Source: Phymorhynchus buccinoides (Eukaryota > Mollusca > Gastropoda > Neogastropoda > Raphitomidae). Taken from it: 64,000 nucleotides of DNA. The DNA lies in assembly GCA_017654935.2 (NCBI GenBank), contig CM065694.1:2494876-2558875 (forward strand). Direction: 5' to 3'. The notes beneath the pieces were generated by a model. It did no database searches and was not told where the DNA came from. It was given only the letters and a program-made list of their open reading frames with translations. This document shows, piece after piece, positions 1 through 11,331 of the stretch. Positions within the stretch are counted from its first letter, which is position 1, and each line of letters begins with the position of its first letter. The position numbers and the translations under genes were made by a program.

Positions 1-25
1 TAAAACGGTTAAGGGAGTAGAAATA

Positions 26-1651
26 ATGTTTGATTCCTACCCTAAGGAAACAACAAACACCCATCAAAGACTATTTAGCCCCATGGAGAACAAAGCCATA
101 GACACAGAAATCCAAAACTTACTTAAAAAGAAAGTTATTGTCCCTTCTGTAGATGAACCAGGACAGTTTGTCTCTCCAATATTTGTTCGACAAAAGAAAG
201 ATGGTACATACAGAATGATTCTAAATCTTAAAAAATTAAATGAGAATGTAGAGTACCAAAAATTCAAGATGGAAACGCTTCATAATGCCTTAAATCTAGT
301 AACAAAAGACTGCTATTCTGTGCCTGTCGCAAACAAATACAAAAAGTTCTTTAAATTTCGATGGAGAAACAAACTATACTGTTACCAAGCAGCAGCCATG
401 GGGCTAGCGCCCATTCCCAGAATATTCACAAAACTAACAAAGCCAATCATGTGTCACTTACACAGCTTAGGGCATGTCATCACATCTTTCATTGATGACA
501 GCTTGCTAGTGGGCGAAAGTGAAACAGAAATTATAGACGGGGTCATAGATGCTGTGAATACATTCGATAACCTTGGGTTCACTGTCCATGAGGACAAATC
601 ACAGTTTATGCCTACTCAAGAGATTGTGTATTTGGGGTTTGTCATTAACTCTAAGAAAATGACCGTAAGGCTTACAGAAGAAAGAAAACAGAAACTCCTT
701 CAAGCATGCGCTGATTTGTTTAGACAAGGAACAGCGAGTATCAGGCAAGTTGCTTCTTGTGTGGGCCTCATGGTGTCTAGTTTCACTGGTGTGCCTCAGG
801 GTCAGCTCCATTATCGCTCACTAGAACGCAGTCAAAACAAAGCTCTAAGGAAGCATGCTGGAAATTGGGATAGAAACATGACTCTTTCCGCATCTGATAA
901 GGCTGAACTGAAATGGTGGATAATAAATCTGCCCACGCAGGAGGCGCTAATTGGGGTGACACCCACGGAAGCTACCCTGTTTACTGACAGCTCTAAGGAG
1001 GGCTGGGGAGCCGTATGTCACGACCCCACAGGGGAGGAAAGTTCAACCCAAGGGTTATGGAGTCTTGCAGATAAAGAGGAACACATTAATTACCTTGAAC
1101 TCCAAGCTATACTGCTGTCTCTTCAGGCTCTGATGTCTCAGTTTACTAACACTCACATACTAATCAGATGTGATAACACTACCGCAGTTTGTTGCATAAA
1201 TAACAAAGGATCTAGCACATCAGAGAAACTGGACAAATTATCTAGGGATATTTGGTAGTGGTGCTTGAAGAGGAACATCATGATTACGTGTGCTCACATT
1301 GCAGGAACAGAGAATGAAAAGGCTGACACATTATCCCGAAAGTTTCATACTGACATTGAGTGGAAATTGGACTCTGGTTTACTGTCAAAAGCACTAGCTT
1401 TATTGCAATGCAAACCAGAAGTGGATCTATTTGCTACGCGCATAAATAATCAATTTGATAAGTACGTGTCTTTTCAGCCTGATCCCTGTGCTTATGCCAT
1501 TGATGCATTTAGTATTTGGTGGTCTGACTTTTTCTTTTACTGTTTTCCTCCTTTCAGTCTTCTTCCTCGGGTGCTAAGATCGCCACAGACAAAGCAGAAG
1601 GGATACTTGTTGCTCCTTTATGGAAAAACCAGATGTACTTCCCTATGTTAA
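26..1651 (+). pseudogene. DIRS reverse transcriptase / RNase H, interrupted
   Basis: The first 410 codons carry an RT domain. FIDD at residues 155-158 is the catalytic Y/F-x-DD box, and GLAPIPRIFTK resembles the conserved NGLA-x-APRLFTK block. An RNase H domain follows, with D321 (TDSS), E358 (YLELQ) and D383 (RCDN). An in-frame TAG at 1256-1258 interrupts the RNase H. The same frame then resumes (WCLKRN, HIAGTENEKADTLSR) up to about 1570. After VLR the homology shifts to another frame (KIATDKAEG), so a small indel is likely there. The family normally reads through RT and RH as one polyprotein, so this copy is a pseudogene. The start used here is only the first ATG in the window; the true ORF may begin upstream. 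Confidence 0.85.
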
Positions 1652-2759
1652 CAAAAATGCTGATAGCCACACCAATCCTTCTCTCCAGTCGAGATCGACT
1701 GCTGCATCTTCCCAGCCACCCACAGCAGAAACACCCCCTGCGGCGGAAACTGAAATTACTGGTATGCAAAGTGTCAGGGAAAGATGGGAAACATCTGGGC
1801 TTTCTTCAGACGCTCTCGACACCGTTATGCGCTCGTGGCGACCACCGACGCAGCAAGCTTACGATGTATACATCAAAAAGTGGAGACGGTACGCTAGTCA
1901 GAGGAAAGTGGATCAAGTTTCGCCGCCTATAGTAGAAGGGGTAAATTTTCTGGCTGCTCTAAGGAAAGAAGAGAAAGCATCTTTCAGCACTGTATGTTCT
2001 GCGAGGTCAGCGCTCAGCTGCTATTTACAGAAATATGATGGAGTTACATTTGGAAACACAGACTTGGTTCGCAGATACATTAAGGGTGCTTTTGAAGAAA
2101 ACCCAACTCTCCCCAAACATAGAGAAATTTGGGATGTAAATATTGTCCTGGACATGTTAAAATTGTGGGCCCCTGTAGAAAGGTTGACTTTGAAAGAACT
2201 TTCACTAAAACTGGTCACGCTTCTGGCATTGCTCACGGGGCAAAGATGCCAGACACTGCATGCATTGGACATTTCACACATGTGTCTTAAAAACAGTAAA
2301 TGTACTTTTTATGTAAATAGTGTTCTTAAACACACACGACGTGGGGCGCATCAAGCCCCGATTGAACTGCATGCCTTCAAGGATAATAAGGATTTGTGTA
2401 TTATAGCCACTCTAAAGGAGTATCTGAAGCGCACAGCGCCACTGAGAAAAGATTGTACAAAGTTGTTTATAGCGCTACAGGCCCCTCATCATAGTGTCAG
2501 CAGAGACACAGTGTCACGTTGGATACGATGGACTCTCACGGAGGCAGGAATTGACACATCTGTGTTCACTCCGCATAGCACAAGGGGGGCTAGCACGTCA
2601 GCGGCGAAGCAGCACGCGCCCATCAACGTCATCATGACGGCAGCGGGATGGACAAACGAATCTACTTTCACCAGGTTCTACAAGAAAGACATAAGTCTGC
2701 CTGGCCGACAGCAAACCTTGGGACAGGCCATTATGGAGCGGTACCTGGTCAGAGACTGA
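1620..2759 (+). CDS. DIRS-type tyrosine recombinase, intact ORF
   Basis: This is a 379-codon ORF whose 5' end overlaps the RT/RH tail in a different frame, as is usual in DIRS elements. A SAM-like core-binding segment (about residues 60-160) precedes the catalytic domain. The R-H-x-x-R-Y set is visible: R209 in TGQRC, H319 and R322 in HSTR, W344 in AAGW, and Y354 in TRFYKK. The protein would cut and rejoin the circular cDNA during integration. The ORF has no stop, so it may still encode active recombinase although the RT is broken. The exact start is uncertain; the first ATG of the frame was used. Confidence 0.85.
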   Translation: MEKPDVLPYVNKNADSHTNPSLQSRSTAASSQPPTAETPPAAETEITGMQSVRERWETSGLSSDALDTVMRSWRPPTQQAYDVYIKKWRRYASQRKVDQVSPPIVEGVNFLAALRKEEKASFSTVCSARSALSCYLQKYDGVTFGNTDLVRRYIKGAFEENPTLPKHREIWDVNIVLDMLKLWAPVERLTLKELSLKLVTLLALLTGQRCQTLHALDISHMCLKNSKCTFYVNSVLKHTRRGAHQAPIELHAFKDNKDLCIIATLKEYLKRTAPLRKDCTKLFIALQAPHHSVSRDTVSRWIRWTLTEAGIDTSVFTPHSTRGASTSAAKQHAPINVIMTAAGWTNESTFTRFYKKDISLPGRQQTLGQAIMERYLVRD

Positions 2760-2881
2760 GGTAGGAAATATCCATATTATAACATTATTATTTCCTTCAT
2801 AAGCTACAGGCAAATAGTAAACACTGTTTCTCTAAATTAGCATAGGCACTGTCTGCCAGACAACCCCAGAGTGAGGTGGAA

Positions 2882-3170
2882 TTGTACAAAACAAACAAAT
2901 CTTACCTGGTAAGATGAAGTTTGTTGGGGATTCTACCGAATCTCTGGGGGAGTCTGGCACAGTGTAATATGCCCCCCCAAATGTTTTACCCACCCAAGAA
3001 AAAATAAAAATAAAATGTATTATGATCAGTGTTTACTCTTTGCACTCTCAAGACTGAAGTTGGCGGTAAAGGAGAGATAGCATATTACACTGTGCCAGAC
3101 TCCCCCAGAGATTCGGTAGAATCCCCAACAAACTTCATCTTACCAGGTAAGATTTGTTTGTTTTGTACAA
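2882..3170. repeat. 91-bp perfect inverted repeat at DIRS 3' end
   Basis: 2882-2972 and 3080-3170 are exact reverse complements by eye, separated by 107 bp. They sit just after the recombinase stop codon. DIRS elements end in inverted terminal repeats plus an internal complementary region used to rebuild the ends, and this pair fits that role. The identity of the arms suggests recent origin or gene conversion. Confidence 0.8.
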
Positions 3171-3180
3171 ATAAATTGTA

Positions 3181-3710
3181 ATTACATGCTTTAAAAGTTT
3201 CTTTCACACTTCACACGCCCCGCTTGCGCGCTCACTTTCATACCACCCTCCACCCTTCCCACCGACATTCCCTATCAGACTATCTCAAATTTGTCAAAGA
3301 AAAACAGAATGTTAAAACTTCACCCAACATAACTTCAATAAACCATACATTAGCAAAGCAAAAATTCAGCTAAAAACTTGAAATTTTTTGGTTTATTGTA
3401 AAAACCTTTCTTTAGCTACATCTCCATTTTAACTCTTCTAGAATACATTGGCCCAAGACATCACTCTACACTCCCAACAAATGCAGACATTCACTGCCAA
3501 GCACCCTGCCATGTGTTTGTTTTCAGAGCTTTTGTCACTTTTTGTCATGTCTGAACCCAGCACAAGATTTTCATGGTTTGCGATCCTCCCAAACTCCTGA
3601 AAAGTTCAGCTTTGATTAAGACGCGTGGAAGATCGGCGACCTTTTGAAGGGTTCAGCGATCCTTTCGAACCAGGTTTTCCAACCAGAAGAATGGCCTACT
3701 AAGAAGGGCC
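3181..3710. other. Intergenic/intronic stretch with partial MITE end
   Basis: No gene is visible. TTAACTCTTCTAGAATAC begins at 3429 and the following 120 bp resemble the element at 22054-22306 (CAAGACATCACT, GCCAAGCACCCTGCCATGTG), so this is a partial copy of that TTAA-flanked family. The far end is not resolved. Confidence 0.45.
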
Positions 3711-4221
3711 TTAACCCTTTTGCCGCCAGCCATTTTCAGCCAAATAATATCATGAAATTTAACTGGGTAGAGAAAAAGAAAATCTGCAATATTGGGAATT
3801 CCTCTGTGACGTGGGGAGGGGGGCAGAACGTTCCCCAAATTGTTTTTCAAACCACCTTTCCACCTAACTCACGTCACAAGTTTTGTTCAGCGGGGAGGGG
3901 GGTTAATCTATTCCGACAATTTGGTCGGCACAAATAGCCTTCCACCCACATTTTCAGCTAACATCGCTACTTTTGTTGAGCGGGAGCTACTCGTTTCGCC
4001 TTCCTTCCCACAAATGAAGCGAGTGAGCTAAAGCGACTTCCGGTTAACCAGTTTCAGAATCGCCAAATAGAGACTTGCAGATATAAGAATACGGCAAGAT
4101 CGGTCCTTTACATGGATTTTTTTTTTTTCCACGGAAGTTTTGACAAAATTCAGCGGATTTTCCGTGAAACGCGGAATTCTTTCATGCCTGCTAAATGCGA
4201 CATTGGCGGTGAAGGGGTTAA
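3711..4221. mobile_element. TTAA-flanked piggyBac-like MITE, long copy
   Basis: It begins TTAACCCTTTTGCCGCCAGCC and ends TGGCGGTGAAGGGGTTAA, so it has TIRs starting CCCTTT inside a TTAA target. This is the piggyBac-superfamily signature. At about 510 bp it is twice the length of the other copies (16606, 28845, 34772, 51022) and has extra internal sequence with poly-T and poly-G tracts. No coding capacity was seen. Confidence 0.6.
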
Positions 4222-4346
4222 GGCATGGACAACTCACTTCTTGACCTGGCTGGCAGCGAAAGGGTTAAACCATTGTGGTGCCTAAATGCGACATTGGCTG
4301 TGAAAGGGTTAAGGCATGGACAACTCACTTCTTGACCTGGCTGGCG
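4190..4346. repeat. 91-bp duplication of MITE end plus Picalm exon 14 donor
   Basis: 4190-4254 and 4281-4346 are near-identical, from CTAAATGCGACATTGGC through GGTTAAGGCATGGACAACTCACTTCTTGACCTGG. The right copy holds the real exon 14 donor (GTGAGT on the minus strand, 4323-4328). The left copy repeats the donor at 4232-4237 with 17 bp of exon tail. Confidence 0.8.
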
Positions 4347-4500
4347 GTGCTGTCCACGCTGAGGTTGGAGGCCAGGGAGGCCAGAGAGGTGTCCAGGTCC
4401 GAGGCCAGCAGCTTGGGTTCCTCCGCCTGGCTTAGCCCCGCCCCCTGCAGGCCCGCCCCAGAGCTGGTCGGCTGCAGCACCTCCCCAAAGGCGTCAAACC
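4329..4500 (-). CDS. Picalm: Picalm exon 14
   Basis: 172 nt; acceptor CAG at 4501-4503, donor GTGAGT at 4323-4328. It encodes about residues 465-521 and carries on the glycine codon from exon 13. It starts FDAFGEVLQP, corresponding to FDELGGLLKP of vertebrate PICALM, and includes SDLDTSLASLASNLS, corresponding to the conserved DDLDSSLANLVGNLG. It ends with 2 nt of a Lys/Asn codon, so at least one more exon is expected beyond the window. It belongs to the unstructured clathrin/adaptor-binding region. Confidence 0.92.
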
Positions 4501-4612
4501 CTGCACACAGACCAGGCATCAGAATAGTCTGGCTTAGCCCCGCCCCCTGCAGGCCCGTCCCAGAGCTGATCGGCTGCAGCACCTCCCCAAAGGCGTCAAA
4601 CCCTGCGCACAG
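4427..4612 (-). repeat. Picalm: 102-bp tandem duplication of exon 14 start, with second acceptor
   Basis: The 5' half of exon 14 with its acceptor is duplicated with a 102-bp period (4427-4510 and 4529-4612). Using the upstream acceptor (exon end 4602) adds exactly 34 in-frame codons with no stop and repeats FDAFGEVLQP. The spacer at 4513-4531 (CAGGCATCAGAATAGTCTG) matches 18 of 19 bases of the terminus of the MITE at 34656. Confidence 0.85.
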
Positions 4613-4839
4613 ACAGCGGAACAATCCGTCGCCGTTCCTTGCTTTGTACCTAAAACATTATTGTCCGAGTCATGCTTACTTTCTTTTTTATATACACACA
4701 CTCTCTGTCTCTCTAAATAGAGTTATTTCAAAGCGTTATATTATTAGGCTAATGTTTAGTACTATGGAATGTTTTGTTTTGCATGTTGAGTTATTTTTCG
4801 AGTTGCTTTCCTATTACTTTTCATTCTGAGGACAGGATG

Positions 4840-4917
4840 AAAAAAAGCTGTCAAGCTTGCTCCTTTATCCTCAATAAAGATCATTTTGACTTGACTTGAC
4901 TTGACTTGGCACACATA
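4840..4917 (+). repeat. Retroposon-like 3' tail
   Basis: CCTCAATAAAGATCATTTTG is followed by four tandem ACTTG units. A short simple tail after an AATAAA-bearing segment is typical of LINE/SINE 3' ends. The body of the element is not resolved. Confidence 0.35.
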
Positions 4918-5765
4918 CACAATCTCTTTTCTTTTTGTCCTTTGCCGATCTACGATCACAAAGGAGTATTCTCTTTTCTTTTTGTCCTTTGCCGATCTAC
5001 GATCGCAAAGGAGTATGTTTTTGTTCGTGTATGTTTTTTTCCTTCTTTTTTTCCCTGTCTGTCCCAAGGATATCTCCCGAACCGCTTGACCGAATCGCTT
5101 AAAAATTTGTGTGGTGGTGTGTCACCATGATAGGAAGGCATCCGTGCAAACATTTTCGCTGTCCTGACCTTGACCTTCGTGCATGACCTTGAAAACCGAA
5201 AATATTTAAGGGGCCATAACTTCCACACCGTTGGTCTTAAGACTCTTCAAATTTGGCATGTAGGTACTTTGGCTTATGACCGTTCTGATGATGGCATACC
5301 GATCAAGGTCAAGGTCAAGTTCCGGGAGATCGGTAGGCCTTGAAAGTGGTAGGGGTCTAAAGATTGGGTTTTCAGCCATATTTTCTACATTTGTACTTCA
5401 CAGAAGTGCTTCAGATTGTGTGTGGTACTGTATAACCTAGAGTAGAAAACATCCGAGCATAAATTATCGCCATGCTGACCTTGACCTTGAAGTGTGACCT
5501 TGAAAACCAAAATGTCCTTCTTTGCGCTATATATTTTTTGTCCAAGCTGTATCTCGTGAACTAGAAGGCAAAATCCCTTCAAATTTTGTGTGAGGATGTG
5601 GGACTAGAGAGGGACTAGAGTACAACCCATGTTCGTATATAAATTATCCCTCAGAAATATAATGTCGCCGAGCGGCAGACATGTTTCCGTTTTTCTTCAC
5701 CCTCCTATATATCGTTAGTCTTGAAAAGGCCTACTACTTTTGAATCGTGTCGTAAGGCTTTCTAT

Positions 5766-5816
<51 letters not shown>

Positions 5817-6500
5817 ACGCACACATAACAAAATACACACACCCTCCCCATTCGCATCAGCTAACCGAAACTAGCACATGCCTCAGAATCGAAACTAGCT
5901 TTTCCGCGTAGACCGAGTGTTTTCCAGGACTCCCCCCCCTCCCCCTTCCCGTATAGTCACCACAGTAGTAGGGTGTAGGCCACGCAATTTTTAAAGCCTT
6001 ATAAACGTTCTTTGCGCTATATACTTTTTGTCCAAGCTGTATCTTGTGAACTAGCAGACAGAATCCCTTCAAATGTTGTGTGAGGATGTGAGACTAACAG
6101 TGTAACATATTCGTACATAGATTATCCATCAGAAATACAATGTCGCCGAGCGGCAGACATGTTTTCGTTTTTTTCACCCTCCTATATCTTGTGAAATACT
6201 GTATAAAATCACTCTAAATTTGTTGTGCGTGTGTGTGTGTTGGGGGGGGGGGGGTGGGTAAAAAGAAGAGTAGAAGACATTGCAGTACAAATTATGCCAC
6301 GTGGGATTCGCCGAGCGGCAGACATGTCTCAGTGTTAAGGGTGTACACCCTACCAAACGATTTGCACCCAGTCAAGGGTGTGTAGGTGCATCACACAAAG
6401 GACACAAGGAGGACGGGGACCTACGATGTGATGGGGAAGGGAGGTACAGGTACAGGGCGTAACCGGCAAAGGACATATCTGCCGCTCGGCGATGCCCTTG
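4918..6500. repeat. Dispersed repeat cluster with TGACCTTGA motifs and CCGAGCGGCAGACATG boxes
   Basis: Several overlapping copies of one family: 'TTTGCGCTATATA..TTTTTGTCCAAGCTGTATC' occurs at 5521 and 6009, GCCGAGCGGCAGACATGT at about 5667, 6145 and 6310, with its inverse near 6480. Seven TGACCTTGA/TCAAGGTCA 9-mers lie between 5160 and 5500. A duplicated 57-bp segment (CTTTTTGTCCTTTGCCGATCTACGATC) lies at 4927-5015. The 59930-60620 region belongs to the same family. A (GA)n run of about 46 bp is at 5769-5814. Confidence 0.6.
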
Positions 6501-6834
6501 TTTAATCTTTGCTTCTGTTGGAAGAAATATGTCGGTCTGAGTATGTGAATTTTAATGCATGTGAAATTTGTTTCTTTTGACTGCACGTTGGTTGGTTTGC
6601 AATGGTATTTATGTGTTGTTTTCATCTTTTTTTCCTTTTATCATTTCTCAAAAGATTATGCTGAGGAGTTGTGCTATATAAGAATTACATTATCGAGAAA
6701 GCAAAACACCGGCCAGTTTTCTTGTGCATATCACACAGTACTCCCCAGGCACTCACACTTTCTGCCCCCCCCAAAACAACAAACACACACAGAGAAACAC
6801 TCACATGGAGCACTTAATGAATCAAATCTGAATG

Positions 6835-7061
6835 TTAACACCTTGACTGCCACCAACGTATTACGCACTGACCTGATGACATCACTGATGATGTCATCGG
6901 ATGAAGAGGAGTAACCCTGATAGGCTGGCTTTTGCTCTAACACAGTCAAGAGAGTTATATTCCCAGACCATTTTGCCAGATTGGCTCTATCAGGGTGTTT
7001 TTTTATGGCGTGATTTGCCCAATGAATTTTCTTTAATTTTCTCAGGCAGTCAAGGGGTTAA
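6835..7061. mobile_element. TTAA-flanked MITE, second family
   Basis: It begins TTAACACCTTGACTGCCA and ends GGCAGTCAAGGGGTTAA, giving imperfect TIRs in a TTAA target. The internal GATGACATCACTGATGATGTCATC is itself a hairpin. A related end lies at 17043 (TTAACCTCTTGACTGCCAG). Confidence 0.65.
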
Positions 7062-7361
7062 ATCACACAAAACCTTCACTTATTCAGGTACATAATAATG
7101 AGACCGGCTCTAAACACGCTATGTTCTGGTGATGTCTTCATCCAGAGCTTCACGGTTGTGCAAAACAGAAACACACACACACGCAAACTACAACATGACT
7201 ATTGCGTAAAAGGCTTGAAAATGGTTTCTGAAAGCAAAGCAAAACACCATGTCTTATGCAGTACATGTAAGCATGTTGAAGCATACAGAAAAAACCAGCA
7301 CACACAAATCCAGTTTTCACTGGTAAAATAAATACACCCAGGTAATACAAAAATAAGCATC

Positions 7362-7525
7362 TACCGTATTTTTCGGACAATAAGGCGATACTTTTTTTCC
7401 AAGACTGAGACCCCTGCGCCTTATGATGTGATTGATAATATAGTAAGAACATTTTATAACAAAATCTGAGTTTTGTGTATAATTTTGGGAGTGCGCCTTA
7501 TAGCTATAGTCCGAAAAATCTGGTA
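7362..7525. mobile_element. Palindromic MITE (ACCGTATTTTTCGGAC family), copy 1
   Basis: It starts TACCGTATTTTTCGGACAAT and ends AGTCCGAAAAATCTGGTA, and folds back almost end to end. Copies of the same family lie at 21381, 29219, 31519, 47311, 47881, 50741 and 52081, with partial copies near 11061 and 52400. Confidence 0.7.
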
Positions 7526-9221
7526 CCTTAACTAGCAAATAAATACAAGCGCAGCTCATTAATAAGCATCAGACAGAAACCACACGCTTCCAACACCACA
7601 CAATTATTGGCAGCAAAGATAATTATTGTCAGCAAAGATAAAAAACAAAGCTGATTACTGTAGCAAGCAAGCTACGGTCAACAAGAACCCGAGGTAAGCA
7701 TGGTACAACAACTGGAAGACAATCAGAAATTAAGCCCCATTATCACTTTGTTCTTCAGCCTCTGGCTTTCCTCTACACCATACTTTCTTTTTCATAAATG
7801 AATTAAATAGGCACCATTAAATGTAAACTTACAAATATCATACTTTTCAGCTAAACGCTAACATAAGTTCTGAAGTACTGTTTTATCGGTAGCTGCAAAC
7901 ACACTAACAAAAGTCCCAACTTTTACAAAAGCAGAGAATTTAAGCCATTTATGATTAACAGCAAAACAAACCACACAATGGTTCTTCAAACATCAACAAA
8001 GCTCCATGTATTGAAATGACAATCTAGACTATACCTGTCTCTATAAAGAGATGAGCTCCACGGATGTTTGTTTGCCCGTGAATTGTGCAAAAACTGTTTG
8101 TCGTAGACCCCCCAACTATAGATATTAATGATTGGCATGGCCCCGGAAACACAGTGAAGCCCATTGTGACAGCTACCCTGGAGAGCTGAGCTAGAATTAT
8201 GCGCAAAAACATTCTCTGGGGGTCACAATTCACACGAATTACAGAACACTGAGAAATGGGTAAAAGATCAATCACATCCTTGTCATAGTGGGAAAAATGA
8301 TATGGCAGGGTTAATGAAGGGCTGGCAGGGGTTGCAAAGAGGGGTTTGAACCCGAGAAATCTGAAGATATATTTAGGGAGATAAAACTAGAAGAGAGGAG
8401 AGAGATAGAGATGCCAATCTCTGCCAGATTTCAATGAATATTTCTAAGATTAGAAGCTGTTCAAATCTTGTTAATGTATAATCTTGCCATGGGAGTGGTG
8501 TGATCTTTTTACTGCAGAAAACAAATCTCCATTGCTGATTGCAAACTGCCACAACTTTTGGATCAATACATTCAGCAATAAGGAAATGGATATTTGATTT
8601 ACCTTGAACAGAAAAGCTTATAGTTATAGTGGTTTTTCTCCCCCTGTTCTTTCTAGAACAGGCAGTCAATTAGTCCACTTTCGTAAACACATAAACGAAT
8701 GGGTTTTCTGATTCAAGAGACTAATATGACTTGATCTTCTATAATGTACACAGAACATTCAGATATGTGTCGTGTACATTGTAAAAGAAACTAGGCAGCT
8801 AACAAGAACAAAAATCCGGACATGCACCAAGCAAATGAACTCGCTCCAGGAACAATGTTCATGTTGTCACAGGAACAAACTGTGATCGGCACAACAGAAG
8901 CATAATAAACCAGTGATCGCGCTAGGAATTTAAAAAACCGTCCGATCAGTGACTACCCCCCAACGACCTGTGTCAGAATCAGTCCCAAGCCAACAAAAAC
9001 CAGTGAAATCACCACATGCTAATCTTGTCATTTAATGTGATGCGCGTGCTCGCTGGTACAACTTTACTGGCCCTGGGGACCGATAGCTCTTTTTGTTTCC
9101 GGTATTCTGCTTTCAAAATGGGTATCTTACCGGTATATATTAGTAATTGCGATGACTGATAAACAGTCAGAGTTGGCATCTCTGTTCTGTAGACAAAGCA
9201 GAAGGTAAGGAGATCCCGCCA
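7526..9221. other. Picalm intron 13, no feature seen
   Basis: AT-rich intron sequence. I read both strands for a phase 1-1 cassette exon between exons 13 and 14 and found none that looked like PICALM. Confidence 0.5.
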
Positions 9222-9912
9222 CCAGCTTGGTGCGTTATTAATGGTACCAACAAAATACCTGGTGGGGAGTTAAGGACAGACGCAGGGGCCATGCTGTTGA
9301 ACGGTCCTGTACACATCACACCATACAGAGAGAACAGCTTGGTGTCAGTTATTAATGTACCAACAATACAGAGAGAACAGCTTGGTGTCAGTTATTAAGT
9401 TGGTACCAACAATATAACCTGGTGGGGAATTAAGGACAGACGCAGGGGCCATGCTGTATACATCACACCTGGTGGTGGAATTAAGGTACCAACAATATAC
9501 CTGGTGGGGAATTAAGGACAGACGCAGGGGCCATGCTGTTGAATGGTCCTGTATACATCACACCATACAGAGAGAACAGCTTGGTGTCCGTTATTAATGT
9601 ACCAACAATATACCTGGTGGGGAATTAAGGACAGACGCAGGGGCCATGCTGTACACATCACACCATACAGAGAGAACAGCTGTACACATCACACCATACA
9701 GAGAGAACAGCTGGGTGCGTTATTAATGGTACCAACAATATACCTGGTGGGGAATTAAGGACAGACGCAGGGGCCATGCTGTACACATCACACCATACAG
9801 AGAGAACAGCTTGGTGCGTTATTAATGGTACCAACAATATACCTGGTGGGGAATTAAGGACAGACGCAGGGGCCATGCTGTTGAATGGTCCTGTATACAT
9901 CACACCATACAA
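9222..9912. repeat. Irregular minisatellite in Picalm intron 13
   Basis: Tandem units of roughly 60-130 bp mix three modules: GAATTAAGGACAGACGCAGG, CACATCACACCATACAGAGA and GTTATTAATGGTACCAACAA. Module loss and gain between units gives a patchwork array of about seven copies. Confidence 0.85.
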
Positions 9913-10166
9913 AGGAGAAAAAAAAAGGACAAATGTGTTAGAGGACCATGCTTTGCTACAATCTAACAGAAAAAAAATGTGTGTAAAAACATCAAATCTT
10001 AAACGTCAGCATGCAACATGTTGATTATTCTCGTGTGTGGCTGTTGGTAACCAGATTTGTTCCAACTCTTTATTACTTGAAATTTTGTACAGAAAGTCCT
10101 GGAAATTTAAAAGGAAATCCTGAAATTTAAAAAAAGAATTTAAAAAAAAGAGAGGAAATTCTGGAA

Positions 10167-10169
10167 TTT

Positions 10170-10231
<62 letters not shown>
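10167..10231. repeat. (GA)n microsatellite
   Basis: About 60 bp of pure GA. Confidence 0.95.
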
Positions 10232-10234
<3 letters not shown>

Positions 10235-11331
10235 CATGCCATCATGCATTATTTTGAAGAGTAAGGTTCAGGTGCTTGCGGTGCTGATACGATTCCATAT
10301 GCATTTTTTATATTGAATTTACTTTAGGCAACTTCAATATTTTTGAGGAAACATCTTCATAACCCCAGGCAACAATTAGTTCCGGTCATGACATGAATCA
10401 ATTTTTTTAAAGTGTGTGTGTGTGTCATGTGCAAACACACTCCCTTCGCTCTCCATACCCATGTAGGTAGACATCATCTTGGCTCACATTTACGAAGTCT
10501 TTGACAATAAGAAAACTGTCATTAATTCAACAGCCTGTTTCAGACTACTTGTGGATTTTTAATGCAAACAGAAAAAACAACCACCATAAACTGTTACCAA
10601 AAATGCTGCAATATTTAGAATTACGTGAACTTACAAATTGGCCTTCATATTTTACTATTTTTGGAATGATTCCAATCAAATCACAAAAAAGAACAGATCT
10701 GGTTATACAGCCACACCTTTCTTCACTAAACTTTACAAAGAACATGCTCCACTAGGTCTGCAAATATGCTGGAGGGAAGCTGTTACACACACCATCATGC
10801 ATATATCCCCTTCTCTCTCTTTGCTTATACACAATATTCACACTATAGTTTTTTATACGACAAAATAACATAATCTTAATAATACACTGCATGCTAACAC
10901 ATTTTGTGCTGAACTATGCACACAGTGCATGCTCAAACTAAAGCCAAAACATTTAATATACAACACGATTAAACATCTACGCTACTAGGCATCCCAAATA
11001 ACCATGCACGCAAACAGTTCTATCAGTACCCATGCAAACACACCCGGATCATAAACCATATACCGTAATTTCCGGACTAAAAGGTGATATCTTTTTCTCC
11101 AATTTTGACCTATACGCTTAATAAATGAGGGCACCCTATTAGTGAACAAAATCATGAGAAGAGAGGCAACGATTGCCGTGCTCTGTACGGTCTAGACATC
11201 GAAAGTGGTCACCAGTCGTGGATACGACAAATACTCGCATTAAAATGCTTCAAAATCCCTATTATCGTCCGAGATACCGTCCAACAGATGCCATAACCCT
11301 TCACTGGATGCAAAAAGCATCATTGTAGAGC
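10232..11331. other. Intron sequence, partial palindromic MITE end
   Basis: No exon seen. TACCGTAATTTCCGGACTAA at 11061 is one end of the ACCGTATTTT palindromic MITE family; the other end was probably separated by the later TTAA insertion at 11332. Confidence 0.4.

Larger units (their letters stand above)
1..3180 (+). mobile_element. DIRS-like tyrosine-recombinase retrotransposon, 3' part, degenerate
   Basis: The order is reverse transcriptase, RNase H, then an overlapping ORF for a tyrosine recombinase, followed by a long inverted repeat. This is the layout of DIRS-order elements, which integrate by tyrosine recombinase through a circular intermediate instead of a DDE integrase. The 5' part (gag-like ORF and left terminus) is outside the window. 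It lies antisense within, or just 3' of, the Picalm transcription unit. A nonsense codon and a frame break in the RT/RH frame make it non-autonomous. Exact right boundary near 3170-3180 is inferred from the end of the inverted repeat. Confidence 0.85.
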
